Shown here: positions 9,684 through 20,081 of the stretch, in pieces
Numbering within the stretch: position 1 is the first letter of the stretch
How the letters are laid out: every line of letters starts with the position of its first letter
Assembly (NCBI GenBank): GCA_011316305.1
Contig: SAUG01000012.1
Span: forward strand, 310,001 to 374,000
DNA: 64,000 nt
Direction: 5' to 3'
Source of the DNA: Rusavskia elegans
Lineage: Eukaryota; Ascomycota; Lecanoromycetes; Teloschistales; Teloschistaceae
Notes under the pieces: generated by a model
Seen by the model: the letters and a program-made list of their open reading frames with translations, nothing else
Told to the model about the DNA's origin: nothing
Database searches by the model: none
Position numbers and translations under genes: made by a program

Positions 9684-12600
9684 TCACAGCCAAAGCATCC
9701 ATCTCACAACCGCAAAAACTGCTCCGAAAACACCCCTGACCAACCTGACTGCAACAACAACCATCCACACAGCCCACATAATCCCCAACAGCATCCACTC
9801 CAGTAACACGTACCCTCCCCTCCTCACCCACCTCAATCTCCTCCGCCGTCTCCTCAACACCAAATCCACCGCATCATTAACCTTCTTCACCGCCAACGTT
9901 TGGGTCGTCGTCAACTCCGTGCTCAAATCATCCGCATCATCGGCACTACCTCTCACAGCCGGAACGAGATTATGCGTGACATAAGCATCCAGGTCTTTGA
10001 ACTGTTGATGTAAGCCTTCCACAGTCTTGTCAGAATAAGTCTCGGCAGCTTCCCGTAACCGCTGATTCGTGCTATCGATTTCCTGCACGATCAATTTCGC
10101 CGTCAGGAGATGTTCCTGCTGTCTCGGCACTCTTGGGATGCTTTTCTTCTCATTTCCCCAGCGTCGATGGATCTCCCTTAATTGTGGCAAAAAGGGTGGA
10201 TAATCGACCGTATCTGCCTGACGGGCGATTTCGTTGGCTTTGATACCAGACGAGAGGAGCAAGGCGCGGACCCGGGCGATGTCACGCTTTGTGACGATGC
10301 CGGTCCGGCTATTAGAGACGCTGCGGTCGGAGATGCTCCATTGACGGTCGCCCATCTCTGGGCGTTTAGACGTCTTGCTTGAAAGGTTAGCGAGGCCGGT
10401 GGGGCCAGCGACGTTGCGAACGGTGCCAGGGATGCCGAGGACATCGTTGAGCCGGCGGTCGGCGCTGCGGACGCGACGATCGGATCGGGACGTACTGGGG
10501 TCGCGGGAGATGTTATTGGTATCATTGGTTTGCGTGCGGCTCAGGGGTGGAGATGCTGAAGGGGAGACATTACGCATGTCGATCTTGGGGGGAGCAAGGC
10601 GTTCGAATTTGGTAGAGCGGCCACGGGCTTTTTGAGCCAATTGCTGTCGTGTGATGGGGTGATCCTCTGGTGAGGTGGCTGCAGGTGAGCCCGGCGAGGA
10701 CTGGGAGATGGACGAACGGAACGCAGGTAGATTCGGGGGATGATATCTCGACTGGCCACCTTTGATGAATACCCGTGAATTTGAGATTCCATCATCTGTC
10801 GTAGTGGTCACACGAGAAAGGTCAGTCTCAGGGGAATTTTCGAGTGTACTGGTCTCGCCATCGGTATCGGAATTTTCGATCGCCCGTGCGTTTACTGGCG
10901 AGGTAGCGCGTGAAAGTGAGCTCGCATCTCGTCTCCATATCATGTCCCCAACTCTGGAGACTTCGTTGCCCACCAGTTCCGCGATTCGAGTACCTTTCAG
11001 GAGACCCCTGAACCTTGATTCCGGGTCCCTACTCTCTCTACCCGCTCTAAGAGAAGACGAGCTGTTATTCATTCGACGAAAGCGCTTTCCAAGGTGCTCA
11101 GCAGTGATAGGAGAAAGTAAGTTGTTTGCTGAATCAGACTTATCAATAGCTTGTTGACTTTCTTCGGGATCATTTTCCCCAGTACCTAGTGTTCTACCCT
11201 TGGTAGGCGACGGTGTAACGGAATCAATACGGTATTCGCTTAATGTTCGTCGAGACTTGCTACCACTGCGAAGCGAAGGCCTGAATCTTGAAGGCAGCGG
11301 TTTCTTAGGCGATACTGATCGACTGTTTGGAGCAGACCTGTTGATGAAGATGCTGGGTCCAAATTGAAATGTGCTTGGCGAATTGGGTGCAGTGGCGTCG
11401 AGGTCATCTAGTGAGCTGCGAGGCTGTCGGCCTCGTTTTTCTTCCAGATTGCCTTTTGATAGCTGTTGAGGTCGGCTAGACGGAGCAGTTGGCGTACCTT
11501 GTTCTGGCGATTGGGCTTGGGTTTGCGACTGTCCTGGCACTGACTTATTTGGGGGTTGCTCTTTAGGACGATCTGTGCTATTTTCGTTCGGTACTTCTCC
11601 GGCAGGCTCTACTCTTCTGGGGTTCGAGAAAGGATCTTCCTCGAACTCCTTGGCCAGTAACTTCATCATCTGTTTCTCAAGCGCAGCGCCGTCGAGACTG
11701 TCTCGATCACGGTGATTGCCCCAAGCATGGCCATTCATACCATCGGTCATCGAATCTTCAGAACTTGATGGACTTCGAGACCGACCGAAGTTTCTATGCC
11801 AGCGTCCCTTTCGGTCCCGAGAAATTTCGTATCCATTTGATATGCTCTTTGGATCATGCGATTTACCCCGAATATGACCTGGACTTCTACCTTTCTTCTT
11901 CGGTGTTTCCAGCTCCAGTGACTGGCGTTCATCTTCAACTCCTCGCCGAACGAGACTGAGCGACCGCCGCAACGGTCCGCGCGCATTCTCAAGGCTTGTC
12001 CTTGGAGTGTTCTCTTTGGAAGGCTTATTCGGTGGCAACAGCTTATTTCCTTTTGCATCTTCAATGAGTCTTATGTTGTCATCGCGGCCCAACCAGGCAG
12101 CATCAGCAAGCAAATCCCAAGGGGCGAACTTCCAGTCCAAATTTTGCCGTTCTGATTTTATCGATCGAGTGTTCGTAGATCCTGAGCTTTCATGACTTGA
12201 GTCTATTTGGATAGTTTGAGGATCTACCTGTAGAGGCGGTACGGCCATCTGACTTGGCGTAGATGAACGAGAAGCCTCATGCTTGCTGGCTATAGCATCG
12301 ACCCATAGCTTTACGCGGTCCAGATCCTTCCATCCTTCGGCTTCCGCGTCAAGATGTTTACGTTCACGGCCTCTCACCTTCCGATTTCTGATATATTGCA
12401 ATGGGTTGTAAACCCGCCCTATGTCATCCTGAACTATGGCTTCGGAGGCACCGCCTGCCTTGGATATGGTTGATCTGCTTTGAGAAGGGAATGGCATTTT
12501 CGGGAGATGTTTTAAAAGTCTTCGATATTCGTAGGAGAGCTCGAAGGTAATCCTCGCCTTCTCCGCTCTAGCTAGCGTCGCATTGGACGGGTTCTGAATG

Positions 12601-13364
12601 ACTTCATTCGATACGTCGGCATCAAGATATGTCGACGAAGCTGACGCATCCCCTCCATCAAAGCTCCGTGCAGACCTCGGCGATGGACTTTCCGTAGATT
12701 GAGTGCTGGACCTTGGCGTAAGATTCCTCGATACACGGCGCTGTTCATTCAGGTGTCTTCGCAGATTCGCACCACCAATCGAGCCATAGCTGCCAGAAAG
12801 CATGCCGGCACCCTGCTCTGGGGACATTTGGCGTCTATTTGCATTTGCGTATAGAGGTGAGAGCCTGCCTCCACTAACATTTCTGCGACGACTCTCGCTG
12901 AGACTCAATGCCAGACTGACAATCTGAGCCGGATCGGTATCGTGACCAAGGGCACTGGGTGCCTCTTCCACCGAGTTCCGTACCCCATCTCTTGAATCCT
13001 GACCACAGTCCGAGGCTCCGTTGCGAGTTGGCAGAATATCGTCGGGATTATAGCTATCGTGCCCCCGAGATTCAGATCTGTCGGTGCTGTTGTAGATAAC
13101 CGTTGACAGTGGAGAGCTGCCAATGGACTGCTTCTGGCGGTGTCGGTTGGTTGGGGTACGTTTAGCAGTGACAACTTCACGATCCTCGGCTTTTTCTTTT
13201 CCTTTTCGATCGTTCGAGATCCGGCCTGCAGGTGCCTTCAGAGTTTCGTAGGTGTATCTGGGAGCAGCATCTTGAATGAGGAAACCTCCAGACCGCCGAG
13301 CTCTCTGCCTTCGATGCCCATGCTCTCCATCGATCCCAGGGTCTGGAGCTGGAGACTCTGCCAT
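9684..13364 (-). CDS. Large disordered protein with C-terminal membrane segments, function unknown
   Basis: One uninterrupted exon of 1226 residues; the ATG at 13364 (MAESPAPDPG) has a good context. About 1000 residues are Ser/Arg/Pro-rich and predicted disordered, with short conserved-looking islands such as GGFLIQDAAPRYTYETLK near the N-terminus and LSYEYRRLLKHLPKMP around residue 280. The last 200 residues look folded: a helical segment starting ARVRALLLSSGIKANEIARQ, a coiled-coil-like stretch (EIDSTNQRLREAAETYSDK), a VDLVLRRRRRRLRWVRR basic cluster, then one or two membrane spans (YVLLEWMLLGIMWAVWMVVVAV, LVRGVFGAVFAVVRWMLW) ending at the C-terminus. That is a tail-anchored layout, perhaps ER or nuclear envelope, but localisation is inferred. 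I do not recognise the family. The absence of introns over 3.7 kb is notable here. Confidence 0.8.
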   Translation of the reverse strand: MAESPAPDPGIDGEHGHRRQRARRSGGFLIQDAAPRYTYETLKAPAGRISNDRKGKEKAEDREVVTAKRTPTNRHRQKQSIGSSPLSTVIYNSTDRSESRGHDSYNPDDILPTRNGASDCGQDSRDGVRNSVEEAPSALGHDTDPAQIVSLALSLSESRRRNVSGGRLSPLYANANRRQMSPEQGAGMLSGSYGSIGGANLRRHLNEQRRVSRNLTPRSSTQSTESPSPRSARSFDGGDASASSTYLDADVSNEVIQNPSNATLARAEKARITFELSYEYRRLLKHLPKMPFPSQSRSTISKAGGASEAIVQDDIGRVYNPLQYIRNRKVRGRERKHLDAEAEGWKDLDRVKLWVDAIASKHEASRSSTPSQMAVPPLQVDPQTIQIDSSHESSGSTNTRSIKSERQNLDWKFAPWDLLADAAWLGRDDNIRLIEDAKGNKLLPPNKPSKENTPRTSLENARGPLRRSLSLVRRGVEDERQSLELETPKKKGRSPGHIRGKSHDPKSISNGYEISRDRKGRWHRNFGRSRSPSSSEDSMTDGMNGHAWGNHRDRDSLDGAALEKQMMKLLAKEFEEDPFSNPRRVEPAGEVPNENSTDRPKEQPPNKSVPGQSQTQAQSPEQGTPTAPSSRPQQLSKGNLEEKRGRQPRSSLDDLDATAPNSPSTFQFGPSIFINRSAPNSRSVSPKKPLPSRFRPSLRSGSKSRRTLSEYRIDSVTPSPTKGRTLGTGENDPEESQQAIDKSDSANNLLSPITAEHLGKRFRRMNNSSSSLRAGRESRDPESRFRGLLKGTRIAELVGNEVSRVGDMIWRRDASSLSRATSPVNARAIENSDTDGETSTLENSPETDLSRVTTTTDDGISNSRVFIKGGQSRYHPPNLPAFRSSISQSSPGSPAATSPEDHPITRQQLAQKARGRSTKFERLAPPKIDMRNVSPSASPPLSRTQTNDTNNISRDPSTSRSDRRVRSADRRLNDVLGIPGTVRNVAGPTGLANLSSKTSKRPEMGDRQWSISDRSVSNSRTGIVTKRDIARVRALLLSSGIKANEIARQADTVDYPPFLPQLREIHRRWGNEKKSIPRVPRQQEHLLTAKLIVQEIDSTNQRLREAAETYSDKTVEGLHQQFKDLDAYVTHNLVPAVRGSADDADDLSTELTTTQTLAVKKVNDAVDLVLRRRRRRLRWVRRGGYVLLEWMLLGIMWAVWMVVVAVRLVRGVFGAVFAVVRWMLWL

Positions 13365-14885
13365 GGAGTCGCTAAGACCATCTTGCTGTCTTGATCATCG
13401 TTTCTTTTGCCAGATGTTGTCCTCCTACAGGCTGACAGGCTGGACTTCGAGATTGAAAGTAAAGGAGGCGATGCTTGCTAAACGGACCGAGGGTACTGTC
13501 TTGCCACCTGAAGGCAAGAACATCAATCCTTCGTTATTGTCACATGCGATGTAACCGTTCATGAGGCGAGATGATGACGGTAATGATGTCCCGGTGGTAC
13601 TTGTAGGGATAACACCGGCCAAGACCGGTCAGGAGGACTGCAAGCCTGAGTGCTAAAACTCCGCTAGACCTCGGGACATCGGGGATATGCAACCTTATCG
13701 TAAAGCTTGGCACTCTCATCTCCACTGATAGTCGGGCTGTCAAGCTTCATCATGATTTATGAAGCTACTACTAAGGTAGCTACATTGCTTATCATTCAAA
13801 GGATTACTGTTGCGTAAACCCCAGTATCCTGCTTTCTACCACTTGAAGATATGGAACTCCGAGCAGCCCAGGCGAACAAGAAGTCGACCGGACCTAGCTT
13901 TCGCCAATGTGGTCTCGGATTCGCTAAATCGGAGAGCAGATTGTCCTTGCAGATAAGCGAATTCGTGGAAGTCAAGGCATCCGAAGGTTGTCTGCACCAG
14001 CACATGGAACTTACAGCCTGTCTTTATAACACAGACTCGGCATCAATGGACGGCTTCGCCGAGATGTCGAAGGCCCAGCTTGTCCTTGTGTTCACTAGCA
14101 CACGTCATTAGTCTATTCTCAACGGCATCTTCTCACAGCACTTGGCAAGCGAAGGCTGGATCTTCCAAAATTGTGTTTTTCGTAGGATGTACTGGTGTCT
14201 GAGACCAGTTTTCCCCCAATCTCCTCCATCTTTCGTCTCATAGCACCATTCCAAAGCCACCAGCCTTTGTACAAGTTGAGCCCTTGAATTGGTGCAATCA
14301 ACAGCAAGGTCTGATCTGACCATACCGTCATTTACATTTGGACTGGAGCACTTAGACTTCGGCACACGATACATGGATTGTTAAAAACCCCCATCATATC
14401 AGGCGAGATCTGCTCGAAATGATCCTTTCCAGGATCCTGAATGGATTTGAACATGGCCCATGGATGAGCAGAATCCTGTTGAAGTGCTGACAGTATTCTT
14501 CCACCCCGAAAGTCAAATGCACAAGCCTTTACGACACAAGAATAAATTGCTTAGAATTGAGATCCCTTTGGCCAGTCCAAAGCGTTCATCACTCTTCGGC
14601 TAGCTAAACGACTCACCTGTTACTTTCTTTCACGACGGCGCTTCTCTCTTTCTTATCCTTAACCTCAATTTCCAGCTGCGATTTATCGTAGACATCCAGG
14701 TCTCAGGCCAGTATCAGTAAGTATTTCATTTAATCCTGCTTCAGGTAATTAACATCCTTTTCTTCCTCCAGAGGGTCAATTCAGATCCACTTGTCTCAAA
14801 ATCCCATCGCCTCCCTACGCTCAGCGGCTACCAAAAGTGTGGGTTCCTTCTTTGATCTAGGTTTCTTCTCTCACATTTCATTCAG
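13365..14885. other. Intergenic region
   Basis: About 1.5 kb between divergent features. Short ORFs exist on both strands (the longest is 88 codons) without a recognisable product. The last 250 bases contain plausible splice sites (CAGTAAGTATT near 14715, a pyrimidine-rich TTCCTCCAG near 14769), suggesting a spliced 5' leader for the small downstream ORF. Confidence 0.45.
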
Positions 14886-15137
14886 ATGGACATCTTTGCT
14901 GCAATTGAGGAACGTTACGATCACAAGACCCAACAGGCGTTAAAATTTCACCGACTACTCATTCACCGTGGATCCGAATTCCATCGTTTAGCCTTGGAGC
15001 AGAATGATCTATCAATGGAAACCGCTTTGATGAATTGCGCCCTAGCATTCATGAAATTGGCGAACAAAGTCAATGATGAAACGGATCTAGGCAGCGTCCG
15101 GCGGTCGATCTTTCAAGCGTGGCTACAAGATCACTAG
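14886..15137 (+). CDS. Possible small protein of 83 residues, unknown
   Basis: A short open frame, MDIFAAIEERYDHKTQQAL.., predicted mostly helical and without membrane spans or cysteine pattern. The ATG follows a CATTTCATTCAG tract. Support is the spliced-leader-like sequence upstream and sensible codon use; there is no recognised family. It could be chance. Confidence 0.35.
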   Translation: MDIFAAIEERYDHKTQQALKFHRLLIHRGSEFHRLALEQNDLSMETALMNCALAFMKLANKVNDETDLGSVRRSIFQAWLQDH

Positions 15138-15879
15138 TATGCGTCTCGGGGTCGATTAGACGTCCATTCGAGGAGGATTCGTCACTTTTACTTCGTCACT
15201 ACCATTTTCATTACCATTTGACATCAATTTTCTACCATTTGGTGAGTGTATTCGGCACGAATGCCACTGCCCTTTATTTGAGAGACCCCACTGAATACTG
15301 AAGCATTCCGTATAGACTTCAAAACACCATACCGTGGTCCTCACATCACCCCAGTACAGGAAACTTCCACAATCACAGTCTTTTACAGCCCTCACTTCCC
15401 AACAAGGATATTTCCGCTTCCCCACGCACACCGCATTCCCACGCACACAAAAGCCATCTCTCTTCGCACCAATCCATCCGCTCATCAATCAAATGACAAA
15501 ACCCCCAAGTGTATCGAAAGCAACTCTAGAAACTATCCAGATCCTACCGCCTCCTCGCCGTCCGCACCGAAATGATGCAAACGCTGTGGGTATCAGCTTG
15601 CACATTGCTTGAGGACCCAGATAAAGAATCGGTGCCGAAGGCTCTGGCATTATTGGGCGACGAGCAGATTTTGCGGGCACCTACATAATCGATCCAACGA
15701 ACAACATAAATATCCATACCTTGATGAGCATGGTAAGAGGACTGACACAGTCTCATTTGCAGACTTCTTTACTCGCTGGTGACAATAAAATCACCAGTTA
15801 TGGTACATAGATTACATCAGTAAACAAAATTCTGCCTGGCCGAAATTCGTCACGGCCGGCATTTGTCCAGTATTCCTGG
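15138..15879. other. Intergenic region
   Basis: About 740 bases between the small plus-strand ORF and the convergent SSADH gene, probably the 3' regions of both. Pyrimidine-rich in places; a 92-codon ORF at 15334-15612 has no recognisable features. Confidence 0.4.
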
Positions 15880-17497
15880 CTAAGAACCTTGCAGAGGTTG
15901 TCCCATTCCTCCCATAGTGACCATTTTCGTAATTTGATATTCCGATATACCCTGTTTGCTCCCCTCGCGTCCGAACCCACTATCTTTGACACCACCGAAG
16001 CTAAAACACGAATCAGCAATGGCATCAATAGGAATGAGAAAAACACTTACGGAGCAGCAGGATCGCTCACGAGCCCGGTATTAATCCCCACCATACCCAC
16101 CTCCAGCGCCTCAGCAACCCTATAAGCGCGCTGCAAATTATTACTGTAGAAGTATCCGGCAAGACCAACATCAACTTTGTTAGCCATCTCCACGACTTCA
16201 GCTTCGGTTTCGAATGGGAAGAGCCCAGCAACAGGTCCAAAAGTCTCCTCGGATGCGAGTTGCATGTCCATTGTCATTCCCGTAATGACCGTAGGCTGGA
16301 AGAAGTTCGATCCGAGCTCTGACATCTTTTGCCCGCCGACGACGACCTTGCCGCCTTTCTTCTCCGCGTCCCTGACGTGTGCGTCCACTTTACTAATCGC
16401 TCGATCATGGATCAACGGGCCGTGGGTGACTCCTTCGTCATAGCCACCGCCGACCTTGAAACCTTTGACTTTCTCCGCGAAAGCAGCGGCGAACTTCTCA
16501 TAGATGCCTTTTTGCACGTATATCCGATTGGCGCACACGCAAGTCTGGCCTGAACTTCGGAATTTGCAAGCAATGGCTCCGTTGACGGCGACATCGAGGT
16601 CGGCATCATCGAAGACGATGAAGGGTGCGTTGCCGCCGAGTTCGAAGGAAAGTTTCTTCAAGGTGTCCGCTGATTGTTTCATCAAGAGTTTTCCCACGCC
16701 TGTAGAGCCGGTGAAGGAGACTTTCCTGACCGTTGGGCTTGCCGTGATAGCGGAGCCAACCTCGGCGGTATTTTCAAGAGCTGTGATGAAGTTGACGACA
16801 CCTTTCGGGATACCAGCACGGTGAGCCAGCTCAGCGAGTGCTAAAGAAGTGAACGGTGTCTCGCCCGGACTCTTCGCTACGACCGTGCACCCTGCGGCCA
16901 GCGCAGGGCCAATCTTCCTGGTGATCATGGCAGCAGGGAAGTTCCACGGTGTGATGAGACCGCATACACCGACCGGCTCTTTAATTGTGAACACCCTGTT
17001 CCCAGGTACTGTTGCTGGTATGGTATCTCCGTCCGTCCGAGGCGCCTCTTCACTGAACCATTCGAAAAAGCTAGCAGCATAGGCGGCTTCGCCCTTTGCG
17101 TCTGCGAACGGTTTTCCGTTCTCCCATGTGATCAATTTGGCAATGTCTTCTGCGTTGTCCATCATCAATTGATACCATTTCCGTAGCATCCGCGATCGTT
17201 CCCTGCCTGTTGTTTTCCGGAACGAAGGGAAAGCGGCTGCAGCCACTTTTATGGCATCATCTGTGTCTTCTTTCGAGCATTCGGGGCAGGTGCCTATAAG
17301 TTTACCGCTACCAGGATCTGGATTTTCAACGTCACTTGGCGTTCAAGCATTGGAGGTTGTGGTGTCGATGGCTGACCTTTGACCTCGAACGTCTTGCCTG
17401 ACTTTGCCTTGATCCATTCGCCATTGACGTAGCACTCTTGCTTGAATAATGACTTGTCGTTGAGCTTAGAAACCGATCCTAAGTCAGTAGATGTCAC
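15880..17497 (-). CDS. UGA2: Succinate-semialdehyde dehydrogenase (aldehyde dehydrogenase family)
   Basis: Model: complement(join(15880..16000, 16051..17317, 17377..17497)), 502 residues. The enzyme oxidises succinic semialdehyde to succinate with NAD(P)+, the last step of the GABA shunt. Conserved ALDH motifs are present in order: [29 protein letters not shown] (Rossmann), [11 protein letters not shown] with the general-base Glu near residue 266, and [11 protein letters not shown] with the nucleophilic Cys near 300. The C-terminal [17 protein letters not shown] block is typical of SSADH rather than other ALDHs, and length matches. The first intron acceptor is AAAATCCAG|AT, which restores [17 protein letters not shown]; a nearer AAG acceptor breaks frame. 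No mitochondrial presequence is obvious, so it is probably cytosolic. A TGACGTCA site lies 265 bases upstream. Confidence 0.9.
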
Positions 17498-18341
17498 ACC
17501 AGAACATAGGGGCTGTAACAGGGCATACAGGAGGGATATTCTGATTTGGAGCCATTGCGTACGTTCTAAGCAATATCCTTGATAGCTTCCGAGTGCTGTG
17601 TGCAGGTCTCAGGAAAGAGGTTGTTAAGAGTGTCTGCATTATTGTAGCAGAATTAGATACCTATCACATCCATCAAGCCGAGGGCATCAACATGGCCGTC
17701 TCTCCCCGCATGAATGACGTGTGGTCCGGAGATAAACGGCGTTTGTGGGACTCCAATTCTCTGACGTCATCCTTTGACGAGGAATTGTGCTGTTGTTGCT
17801 TGTTCGGGTGATCATGAAGAGATTACATCTAAGGTAGGTTGAAGTCTTAGAGCAACTTTGGCATCGGATAATGTTAGTTTGATTTGCTTTTACTCACGCT
17901 CACTTCCAGATGCCTCTAATATGATCGGACCAATCAGACCCATCGTCTCTAAGCGATTGCTTCTTGCATACTTACTCCCGGCTGCCACTGAGACGTCTAG
18001 TGCGTGTCAATGCCTTGTCCGAATCCATCACTGCAATGAGTGGACCATAGCATCACCAATATCTTTCTGCTACCATCGTTGTTCACGATTACCGGAAAAT
18101 CCATGGATCGATTCTATCAACTCTGTATATATGGACTAACCCAATGACAAGGTTTCCATTGGAATAGGAGGCTGTGACAAACCAGACCATTCTTTGCTGT
18201 TATTCCTGCTGTTTTAAGAGTCCCTCTGAGTACAATAACACGTTGTTGATTATTTGACTTCCTGGGAATCTTCTTTCTGTGCTTTATTTTTTTTTTTTGA
18301 AGAATAAAGATTTTTAACCACATTCTCGAGATTCAAAAGCC
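17498..18341. other. Divergent intergenic region
   Basis: About 840 bases upstream of both the SSADH gene (minus) and the decayed secreted-protein gene (plus). It holds one TGACGTCA palindrome (separate entry) and a run of ten or more T at about 18287-18298. No ORF is convincing. Confidence 0.45.
17762..17769. promoter_or_regulatory. CRE-type palindrome TGACGTCA upstream of SSADH
   Basis: A perfect 8-bp bZIP (ATF/CREB-type) binding site, 265 bases upstream of the SSADH start codon. GABA-shunt genes respond to oxidative stress in fungi, so control by an AtfA-like factor is plausible but inferred. Confidence 0.5.
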
Positions 18342-19602
18342 ATGACGAACTTCCCTTCGTGTGTTTTTATGGCGCTGCTTCTTTCATACCTCTTTGCCCA
18401 TGCTGCTCTCGCGCTGGGCTCGTCAGACCAAAAGTTCCTTGCGCCCTTGCCCGAGGACACAACACGTATTTGCCCTCTTCCCGTCTTTGAGACATGTCCC
18501 ACGGCCAGACAGATTCATGCCCCAGGTGTCGGTTTCGCCTTGGAGATGGGCTATGGGTATGCCTTGTCCTCCTCCGCATCCTTCTCGGCCACCTTATCCT
18601 AACCCTAACAAATCGTTTCCCAAAAGTACGGCTTCAATCAGATCCCACAATCATACTTATTTGGCCACGGCCCATGTGGGGGGCCAACCCGCCTTTCTCG
18701 CTTTGATGCAGCGTTCAGCAATCGGTCCTAAGGACCGTGTCCCTCACGACAGAGTCTCGTACTGGGACAAACTACGCTATCTTAAGGAGCGAACTTAGCG
18801 CATACTAAACAAAGAAACAGGTCGTCCAGCAACGCCAGAAACAGCAATATTGGCAGATGTCGTCGCAAAGCTTGGAGCCCAAGTCGAAGACACACTTGGA
18901 GAAGGAGCCAATGTGAGCACGGCGGTACCTAGCTCACCGGACAGAATCCACTTACTGGACGAAGAGATCTCCGATGTATTCGACTACCTTAAAATTACGA
19001 ACCTGATGAGTATACCCGATGATCTAGAAAACCTGTACGCTATCTCGGCAGCATTTGCCGGATTCGGATTCGGACTTCTGCTGTGATTACATGGATCCAT
19101 ACGCCTGTGAGCGCGAAGAACAGCACTTCCCACCGCAGCGTCTTCTGCATATTGATTTCACCCCCAATAGCCTGAGTAGGACGATAAAGACTTTGAACAG
19201 TGCGCGGGATGGCTCGGCGGATAGGATCTTCATCGACATTGATCTGGGACTCGGATGGTTGAACACCTATTCTGGGGGTGAGGAGATGTACTGTCCGCAA
19301 CCGCGTTCGCTTGCTTGTCAAATCCTTTGAACCCCGTATCACGCAACTTATACTCACCAGCTGCTCGGCTGGGGATGAGAAACGGTCAAGGATGCTATGT
19401 ATGACTTGTTTCCGCAACAGCCCTGGGTGGGTTACGTACAGACAGCACAGGTCTCGGAGCGGATGATCAGGAAAGAACCGCCGATGACTTCCTCTATGCT
19501 ACTGCAGAGGGTACAGCTGAAGTTGCGAAAAGGTGGCAAGAGGGTCTAGTGAAGTGTGCAGAAAGTGAAGCGTGCAAGCGGGTTAGGAGAGGTATCGAAT
19601 AG
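18342..19602 (+). pseudogene. Decayed gene for a secreted fungal protein of unknown function
   Basis: The first exon (18342-18556) encodes a clean signal peptide, MTNFPSCVFMALLLSYLF.., then Cys-containing sequence, with a GGTATG donor and an acceptor at about 18626. After that the protein-like sequence hops frames. YGFNQIPQSYLFGHGPCGG is in one frame and KDRVPHDRVSYWDKLRYLKE in another. An in-frame TAG at 18796-18798 interrupts the second before RILNKETGRPATPETAILAD resumes in the same frame. Near 19066 the frame changes again (..AAFAGFGFG to CCDYMDPYACEREEQ). A TGA at 19376-19378 splits LGWG from ETVKDAMYDLFPQQPW. A further shift near 19455 precedes the last block, LVKCAESEACKRVRRGIE, ending at 19600-19602. 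Several breaks between otherwise protein-like blocks argue for recent inactivation. I do not recognise the family. Confidence 0.7.
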
Positions 19603-20081
19603 AACGAGCTAGGTGAAGCTGGGTCCCACGTCGCCCCAGTTGAGGAGAGTGTCGTCGATTAGCGCTATATATGATTGTTCACTCAGGTTTTTACACCGCT
19701 TAAATGGATCTCCTATCCTTCTACCACCACAACGAGCACAAACCCACCTCTGGGCTCCTATATCCCATCTCCTGACGGTAACGCATTCACCCTCTTGCAC
19801 TGCTGTAATGATCCCAACGCTCCTTGTGTCATAAGAACGTTCATGCAGAGCAGCGTGAAAGTCAATCAAATAACGCACCCGGCACCATTGGCCGCGCTAT
19901 GTGACCTGATCACCGGCCTTCGCTTGGAGCTGGGCTCGGCTTGCTTCTGCTTTGAACCAAGGCGATTGGCCTTGGCAGGATGTCGGGACGGGAACCTGCT
20001 ACAGCTACCCTTTTAAGGGGATCACGTCCTGTAGGGGTCATGAGCGGTGGAAACACTAGCATTGGACCGAACAGAACGCAC
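19603..20081. other. Intergenic region
   Basis: About 480 bases between the decayed gene and the QC gene. A 113-codon frame at 19675-20016 contains GSYIPSPDGNAFTLLHCCND, which looks mildly protein-like and may be a further relic, but no start, splice or family evidence supports it. Confidence 0.35.
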
